From positions 19,352,072-19,416,071 of the forward strand of contig NC_084807.1 in the NCBI RefSeq assembly GCF_963583255.1: a stretch of 64,000 bases of DNA. Reading direction: 5' to 3'. Below are positions 59,798-64,000 of this stretch, in pieces. The notes below the pieces were generated by a model, which was given only the letters and a program-made list of their open reading frames with translations, did not search any database and was not told the DNA's origin. How positions within the stretch are numbered: the stretch's first letter is position 1; each line of letters begins with the position of its first letter. The position numbers were made by a program, and so were the translations under genes. The DNA comes from Pyrus communis (taxonomy: Eukaryota; Streptophyta; Magnoliopsida; Rosales; Rosaceae).

Positions 59798-61020
59798 AAT
59801 CTTGTTAATGAATGGTTACAACTTATTAAATATCATTTCATTCAAATAAAATAATTAATTCTAACAAACAAAAATTTTAAACAGAGAAAAACCACACGAT
59901 CCAACAAGTACGCATGCGTGGAGTGACATGCCCAGACATAATTACTCTATTTGATCCTCATGTTGAATTAGAGAGATTTTCATGAAAGGAAAAATACGAA
60001 ATAAATTGTGTTTGCTTCACGACACAAACTTGTTTCATGAAGCAAACAGTCTTGCTTAAGATAGTATAGCTCGCATTAGGGTTTATCATTTTCCATTTAG
60101 CTTCTTACATTTTGAATGGATGGCTTGTAATTTTCTTATGCTTACATTATACATTACATCATTTTTTTAATTGAAATAGAGTGTCAATGACGTTAATATT
60201 TTTTCCTTTTACCTTATTGATAAACAATGATGCAGAATCTGAACTAGAATTTTTCTAACATTAGAAAGAAAAGCAGCACTAAACTTATAAACCAAGATAT
60301 ATGCCTCATTTGACTTATATGATTTGATTAAATTATTAATTTAAATTTGATTAAACTTATAAGACAAAAGAGGTTCAAATGAAGATAACAAAATGTGAAT
60401 AGGGCTTGAATCCATGCTAGTGATTTGGTATTCAAAAAGTTGGCATTTTTTTTGGGATGAATATGAAGCCAAGGCCCAAAACAAAGAACTTAACCCTACA
60501 ATATGATCACAAACCTGAAGTAAAGTATACACTTGGGAGGGGTCAAAGCCTATGTAAACCAAATCAAAGTCGTAGCTGAAATTGGGCATTGCACAGCCTA
60601 GCTAGTTACCAAAACAGTTCGACTTCATTTTGGGTATTCTTGGTGTGTTTTGTATTGACTACAATTTGAATTTAGGGTAATATTTTGGGCCATATATTTA
60701 TCTCCGTCTCCATTCAAGAAGTATAACAAAAATGGTTAGATACTTTTTGGAATTTCATTATTTTTCATATTGAAAATGGGAGTACATACATGTAGTGATA
60801 GAGTGGCCACCAAGGCACTACCTACACGTATAAAGTATAATTGTACAGAACATTGTACCGAAATATATCCCATTATTTTCTTTTCATTTTTTGACTTGCA
60901 TGGATCCCACTAAATTCTTCAGGCATAAACAATCCAATAGAAATGGGTCAAAATGTGTTATATACTAGCTCCCTTATTCATGTATTTAGCCTGCATATCA
61001 ACCATTGGCTTGCTTATGAT
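59798..61020. other. Intergenic, no gene seen
   Basis: AT-rich with no recognisable coding or transposon signature. Confidence 0.5.
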
Positions 61021-61195
61021 TAGGCCTGGCAAACGGGTCGTGTTTGTCGTGTTCGTGTCGTTTTCGTGTAACACCTGTTATCTTAACGGGTCGTGTCGTG
61101 TCACACCCGTTATCTTAACGGGTCCTTAACAGGTCGTGTCACTTTACCCAACGGGTAAAGTGACCCGACCCGTTATGACCCGTTAAGAAAAAAAT
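61021..61195. repeat. hAT-like terminal sequence, one end only
   Basis: TAGGCCTGGCAAACGGGTCG followed by GTCGTGTTCGTGTCG and repeated AACGGGTC/GACCCGTT phrases is the style of a hAT element subterminal region. The other end was not found before the satellite begins. Confidence 0.45.
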
Positions 61196-61380
61196 ATATT
61201 TTTTTACAATTTGCACATACCACACATTGCGACATAAATATTACTTGAAAACATTAAAACATTTCTCGTTCAAGTACTATATCTACACTCGAAAATGAAA
61301 GCCTAATAAAAAAAAATAATACATACACTACTAATCTATTACAAATATTAAATGTGCAAGGATAAAGAGTTTTTGTTTTT

Positions 61381-63687
61381 AAGTATATAAATTCCACTAG
61401 TGTAAATATTTTAAATTGAAGATCAAATTCATTCTTTGTATTCATATAGGGTCAAGGAGTGTAGCTGTTAAAATTCATCAAAATCGGAGTTAAAATAACC
61501 GTTAAATCTTGATTTTTCGTTTATAACCGTCGAAAAGCTTTGTCCCGTTACTTGATCTCTGAATGTTTTTTTTTTGTGATTTTTTGCTGATGTGATCTCC
61601 AAGCATATACAAACAATTTTGACGGTTTGGATCGTTGAAATTAGTTTTGGAGAATTCGTAAAACGATAGATTGACTAACACTTAGAGTTTATTTATACTT
61701 TTATTAAGTATAACATAAGATTTTATGGTATCCACTTGTGTAAATATTTTAAATTGAAGATCGAATTCATTCTTTGTATTCATATAGGGTCAAGGAGTGT
61801 AGCTGTTAAAATTCATCAAAATCGGAGTTAAAATAACCGTTAAATCTTGATTTTTCGTTTATAACCGTCGAAAAGCTTTGTCCCGTTACTTGATCTCTGA
61901 ATGTTTTTTTTTTGTGATTTTTTGTTGATGTGATCTCCAAGCATATACAAACAATTTTGATGGTTTGGATCGTTGAAATTAGTTTTGGAGAATTCGTAAA
62001 ACGATAGATTGACTAACACTTAGAGTTTATTTATACTTTTATTAAGTATAACATAAGATTTTGTGGTATCCACTTGTGTAAATATTTTAAATTGAAGATC
62101 GAATTCATTCATTGTATTCATATAGGGTCAAGGAGTGTAGTTATAAAAAATCATCAAAATCAGAGTTAAAATAACCGTTAAATCTTGATTTTTCGTTTAT
62201 AACCGTCGAAAAGCTTTGTCCCGTTACTTGATATCTGAATGTTTTTTTTTTGTGATTTTTTGCTGATGTGATCTCCAAGCATATACAAACAATTTTGACG
62301 GTTTGGATCGTTGAAATTAGTTTTGGAGAATTCGTAAAACGATAGATTGACTAACACTTAGAGTTTATTTATACTTTTATTAAGTATAACATAAGATTTT
62401 GTGGTATCCACTTGTGTAAATATTTTAAATTGAAGATCGAATTCATTCATTGTATTCATATAGGGTCAAGGAGTGTAGTTATAAAAAATCATCAAAATCG
62501 GAGTTAAAATAACCGTTAAATCGTGATTTTTCGTTTATAACTGTTGAAAAGCTTTGTCCCGTTACTTGATCTTTGAATGTTTTTTTTTTGTGATTTTTTT
62601 CTGATGTGATCTCCAAGCATATACAAACAATTTTGACGGTTTGGATCGTTGAAATTAGTTTTGGAGAATTCGTAAAACGATAGATTGACTAACACTTAGA
62701 GTTTATTTATACTTTTATTAAGTATAACATAAGATTTTGTGGTATCCACTTGTGTAAATATTTTAAATTGAAGATCGAATTCATTCATTGTATTCATATA
62801 GGGTCAAGGAGTGTAGTTATAAAAAATCATCAAAATCGGAGTTAAAATAACCGTTAAATTGTGATTTTTCGTTTATAACCGTTGAAAAGCTTTGTCCCGT
62901 TACTTGATCTTTGAATGTTTTTTTTTTGTGATTTTTTGCTGATGTGATCTCCAAGCATATACAAACAATTTTGACGGTTTGGATCGTTGAAATTTGTTTT
63001 GGAGAATTCGTAAAACGATAGATTGACTAACACTTAGAGTTTATTTATACTTTTATTAAGTATAACATAAGATTTTGTGGTATCCACTTGTGTAAATATT
63101 TTAAATTGAAGATCGAATTCATTCATTGTATTCATATAGGGTCAAGGAGTGTAGTTATAAAAAATCATCAAAATCGGAGTTAAAATAACCGTTAAATCTT
63201 GATTTTTCGTTTATAACCGTTGAAAAGCTTTGTCCCGTTACTTGATCTTTGAATGTTTTTTTTTTGTGATTTTTTGCTGATGTGATCTCCAAGCATATAC
63301 AAACAATTTTGACGGTTTAGATCTTTGAAATTAGTTTTGGAGAATTCGTAAAACGATAGATTGACTAACACTTAGAGTTTATTTATACTTTTATTAAGTA
63401 TAACATAAGATTTTGTGGTATCCACTTGTGTAAATATTTTAAATTGAAGATCGAATTTATTCATTGTATTCATATAGGGTCAAGGAGTGTAGTTATAAAA
63501 AATCATCAAAATCGGAGTTAAAATAACCGTTAAATCGTGATTTTTCGTTTATAACCGTTGAAAAACTTTGTCCCGTTACTTGACCTCTGAATGTTTTTTT
63601 TTGTGATTTTTTGCTGATGTGATCTCCAAGCATATACAAACAATTTTGACGGTTTGGATCGTTGAAATTAGTTTTGGAGAATTCGTA
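61381..63687. repeat. Satellite, exact 338-bp period, about 6.8 copies
   Basis: The marker GGGTCAAGGAGTGTAG starts at 61449, 61787, 62125, 62463, 62801, 63139 and 63477: every interval is 338 bp. Units differ by few substitutions, for example GTAGCTGTTAAAATTC in the first two and GTAGTTATAAAAAATC in later ones. Each unit contains TATACTTTTATTAAGTATA, a small palindrome, and AACCGTYGAAAAGCTTTGTC. No open frame. Copy 1 starts within degenerate sequence; the last copy ends abruptly at 63687. Confidence 0.97.
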
Positions 63688-64000
63688 TGCCATCAATCAA
63701 GTTCCGTGTGTGTGTGTGTATATATATATTTATTAAGTAGATTTAAATCTATTTATTTTGTACGTATAAATTATAATTGACTGGTACATGGAATATTACA
63801 TACATCACGTGTCACGTGTTCATTATAAAAATAGTGAGATATGTCATGACAGTCATGTGTGTGATAAAAAGTTAATAACTTAAAAAAAAAAAAAAATTTC
63901 TCACCACTTCTATTAATTTTCATTTTTCCCTCTCTTTTTTGTTTCCTTTTCAACTTTTTCTTATCATTTTCACTTTTCCCTCCAACATCTTTCCCTAATT
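63688..64000. other. Post-satellite sequence with a microsatellite
   Basis: A (GT)n(AT)n microsatellite at about 63706-63730 follows the satellite. The rest is AT- and pyrimidine-rich with no gene before the window ends. Confidence 0.6.

Noticed and set aside
61381..63687. CRISPR-like array
   Set aside because: Repeats are 338-bp tandem units with no spacer structure, in a plant nuclear genome.

Overview
This is a window of AT-rich plant nuclear DNA, almost certainly from a woody rosaceous eudicot of the apple/pear type. The evidence is split plant gene structures, two Cassandra-type TRIM elements carrying 5S-rRNA-like sequence, Athila-type and Tat-like Ty3/gypsy LTR sequences, dense MITEs, and a retroelement reading frame starting MACPSDLCLDLN that I remember as common in apple-tribe genomes. 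The family assignment rests on recall, not on a search. There is no bacterial-type operon, CRISPR array or phage.

Host genes are few. (1) 19475-19918 (+) is a RABA4-like Rab GTPase 3' exon without its first exon and with a frameshift, probably a pseudogene. (2) 24651-26099 (-) is an intact intronless BCS1-type AAA-ATPase of the At2g46620-like group. (3) 49142-50639 (+) is a four-exon gene for a plastid DUF4079 membrane protein; its first intron appears to be a rare GC-AG intron. (4) 56336-57733 (+) is an intronless proline-rich, largely disordered protein. A possible gene fragment lies at 9635-9967 (-). These genes look functionally unrelated.

The rest is layered transposon and repeat DNA. 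1.9-3.4 kb: a small copia-like LTR element. 3.7-7.1 kb: three inverted-repeat Mutator-like elements. 7.8-8.6 kb: a 273-bp tandem repeat. 10.2-15.7 kb: a gag-only Ty3/gypsy element (minus strand) with no pol and a separate opposite-strand reading frame that has its own TATA box. 16-24 kb: SINE, MITEs and a LINE RNase H remnant. 26.5-37.0 kb: two tandem Helitrons followed by a non-autonomous LTR element into which two Athila-type LTRs inserted and collapsed to solo LTRs, all upstream of the AAA-ATPase gene. 38.4-39.0 and 53.3-53.9 kb: Cassandra TRIMs. 42.4-43.1 kb: Helitron copies in a tandem duplication patched with a 69-bp segment also present at 48.6 kb. 43-49 kb and 51-54 kb: MITEs. 58.4-59.8 kb: a third solo LTR. 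61.4-63.7 kb: a satellite of exactly 338-bp period, about 6.8 copies.

Most element boundaries are fixed by target-site duplications read directly in the sequence. Similarities within the window were judged by eye; names of protein families come from recognition of motifs and were not verified by database search.
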